NCBI GenBank assembly: GCA_934661165.1
Contig: CAKUJB010000036.1
Coordinates: 1 to 14,874 of the forward strand
Direction: 5' to 3'
Source: an uncultured Microbacteriaceae bacterium
Lineage (GTDB): Bacteria > Actinomycetota > Actinomycetes > Actinomycetales > Microbacteriaceae
DNA length: 14,874 bases
Every line of letters begins with the position of its first letter. Position 1 is the first letter of the stretch. Below, one piece after another: positions 13,537 to 14,874 of this stretch. The notes below the pieces were generated by a model. It was not told where the DNA came from, made no database searches, and saw only the letters and a list, made by a program, of their open reading frames with translations. A program made the position numbers and the translations under genes.

Positions 13537-13851
13537 ATGAAGCCCTGGCTCCTCTACGCGATCGTCAGGGTCGGCCTGCTCCTCGTCGCCGTGCTCCTCA
13601 TGTGGCTGATCCTCGGCTCAGATTGGGCGAGCCTGTGGTGGCTCGGCATCATCGTCGCGGCCGTCCTCGCGTGGACCGTGTCGTACCTCGCATTCGGCAG
13701 GCTCCGCGACCGGGTCGCCGCCGACCTCGCCGCCAGGACGCGTCGCTTCGGCGAGCACGACGCCGAGATCGAGGACGCCGAGATCGAGGGCTCGGCCGGC
13801 ACGGCACCCGAGACGGGGCCGCGGGACGCGGGAGGCGACGACCGCGCGTGA
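13537..13851 (+). CDS. DUF4229 family small membrane protein, 104 aa
   Basis: Two membrane helices (about residues 4-26 and 30-52) are followed by RLRDRVAADLA, a charged segment, and an acidic Gly/Ala-rich tail. This arrangement fits the actinobacterial DUF4229 family, which I recall from menaquinone gene neighbourhoods; its function is unknown. The tail carries an exact 15-base duplication (13759-13788) giving DAEIE twice. The ATG at 13537 has TACGCT six bases upstream. It lies between the divergent PLDc_N-menD operon and convergent menA, so a membrane role near quinone synthesis is possible but unproven. Confidence 0.78.
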   Translation: MKPWLLYAIVRVGLLLVAVLLMWLILGSDWASLWWLGIIVAAVLAWTVSYLAFGRLRDRVAADLAARTRRFGEHDAEIEDAEIEGSAGTAPETGPRDAGGDDRA

Positions 13852-13861
13852 GGCGCGGTCG
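13839..13861. terminator. Hairpin between DUF4229 gene and menA
   Basis: CGACCGCG (13839-13846) and CGCGGTCG (13854-13861) form a perfect eight-base stem with a seven-base loop. It overlaps the DUF4229 stop codon and ends six bases before the menA stop on the other strand. Likely a bidirectional terminator; no T-tract. Confidence 0.45.
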
Positions 13862-13866
13862 CGCAT

Positions 13867-14874
13867 TCACCAGACAGCGATCGCGAGCGCGAGCAGCACG
13901 GCGTAGGCGAGCGAGCAGAGCGTCGTGAGCCGCATCGCGGTGACGAGCTCGCGGGGCGTGCGCGCGGTGAGCGCGATGAGCGCCGCGGGGATCGCGATGA
14001 GGAGCGTGAGCATCGCGTACAGCGCGCGGGGGTAGAACATCCACATGAGGACGCCCGCCGCGACGTACGGGATCGCGAGCAGCACGACGTAGAGGATCCG
14101 CGACGAGCGGTCGCCGATCCGGACGCTCAGCGTGCGCTTGCCGGCGGCGAGGTCCGTCGGGAGGTCCCGCGTGTTCGCGATGAGGATCGTCGCGGTCGCG
14201 AATGCGCCGGCCGCGACCGCGCACACGATCGCCTCGAACGGGACGAAGCCGCCGATCGCGTACGCCGAGCCCATGACCGCGACGCCGCCGAAGAACACGA
14301 AGACCGCGAGCTCACCGAGGGCGAGGTAGCCGTACGGGCGCTTGCCGCCCGTGTAGAACCAGGCGGCGAGCAGCGCCGCCGCGCCGACCGCGAGGAACCA
14401 CCAGTGGCCCGTGCGCACCGTGAGGATGAGCCCCGCGACGGCCGCGAGCGCGAACCACACGATCGCGACGGTGAGCACCGCGCGCGGGCTCGCCTTGCCG
14501 GAGGCGACGAGGCGGCCGGGCGCGCTCGCGTGGCGCTTCGCGTCCGTGCCCCGGATGCCGTCCGAGTAGTCGTTCGCGAAGTTGACGCCGATCTGGAGGC
14601 AGATCGCGATCGCGAGGAGGTTCGCGAAGCGCAGCCAGTGCGGCCACGTCCCGTCGAGGCCGAGCGTCGCGAGGTAGACGGTCGCGGCGCCGAGGATGAC
14701 CGGCGCGATGCTGAGCGGCAGCGTCGGGATGCGGGCGGCGCCGATCCAGTCGCCGAGGCTCGCGCGGCGGCGGGCGGCGGCGCGCTTCGCGGCCTGCGCC
14801 TGCTTCGCCTGCCGGGCCTTCGCGGCCTCGGCGGCGCGCGCCTCGCGCTCCTGCTTCGCGGCGGCGGCCTGGGC
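13867..14874 (-). CDS. menA: 1,4-dihydroxy-2-naphthoate polyprenyltransferase MenA (5' end cut by window edge)
   Basis: MenA attaches the polyprenyl chain to 1,4-dihydroxy-2-naphthoate in the membrane. The frame is open to the right edge, giving 335 visible residues; no start is in view. The UbiA-type aspartate motifs are present: NFANDYSDGIRGTD near visible residue 100, and ANTRDLPTDLAAGKRTL in the second half. Several hydrophobic helices run to the C-terminus (LALAIAVW). After removing the first ~40 visible residues the catalytic part has the normal ~295 aa. The visible N-terminus is an odd Ala/Arg/Lys/Gln-rich extension. It is convergent with the DUF4229 gene. Its prenyl donor should come from the synthase at 7507-8541. 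Confidence 0.93.
   Translation of the reverse strand, partial: AQAAAAKQEREARAAEAAKARQAKQAQAAKRAAARRRASLGDWIGAARIPTLPLSIAPVILGAATVYLATLGLDGTWPHWLRFANLLAIAICLQIGVNFANDYSDGIRGTDAKRHASAPGRLVASGKASPRAVLTVAIVWFALAAVAGLILTVRTGHWWFLAVGAAALLAAWFYTGGKRPYGYLALGELAVFVFFGGVAVMGSAYAIGGFVPFEAIVCAVAAGAFATATILIANTRDLPTDLAAGKRTLSVRIGDRSSRILYVVLLAIPYVAAGVLMWMFYPRALYAMLTLLIAIPAALIALTARTPRELVTAMRLTTLCSLAYAVLLALAIAVW

Overview
This 14.9 kb window is chromosomal, very GC-rich DNA with strong GC bias at third codon positions. It most likely comes from an actinomycete of the Microbacteriaceae or a close relative. That reading rests on the gene families present (a FprA-type ferredoxin reductase, a DUF4229 protein and a PLDc_N membrane protein beside menaquinone genes, an SRAP protein starting Met-Cys-Ala-Ser-Tyr) and on start codons sitting 6-7 nt after a TAnnnT box, as in leaderless actinobacterial transcripts. 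I see no insertion sequence, phage gene, CRISPR array or other sign of recent transfer.

Left part (1-3767): an inositol-monophosphatase family gene runs off the left edge, preceded by a four-helix membrane protein. Divergent to these is an SRPBCC-domain gene, then a VOC-fold gene. The raw sequence joins these two in one open frame, but the codon pattern and an internal promoter suggest two genes and a frame shift near 1300. An SRAP (YedK/HMCES type) gene follows on the minus strand. A 72-residue membrane protein is then coupled by a GTGA overlap to a diacylglycerol/lipid kinase.

Middle part (3803-6060): a tRNA-Tyr(GTA) gene on the minus strand, then yajQ and a two-HKD cardiolipin synthase on the plus strand.

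Right part (6083-14874) is mainly respiratory-quinone biosynthesis. On the minus strand, menG (ubiE), a long-chain polyprenyl diphosphate synthase and fprA form one operon. Divergent from it is menF (isochorismate synthase). A PPK2-family polyphosphate kinase faces menF. A PLDc_N membrane protein with menD lies upstream of the PPK2 gene on the same strand. A small DUF4229 membrane protein is divergent from them, and menA, truncated by the right edge, faces DUF4229. MenF and MenD catalyse the first steps from chorismate, the prenyl synthase makes the side chain, MenA attaches it and MenG methylates the ring. menB, menC, menE and menH are not in the window.

The region is mostly conserved housekeeping DNA and I found no convincing new multi-gene system. 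The items most worth checking are the consistent leaderless start architecture, the SRPBCC/VOC frame problem, the PPK2 promoter built into the end of menD, and the repeat and hairpin structures between menF and the PPK2 gene.
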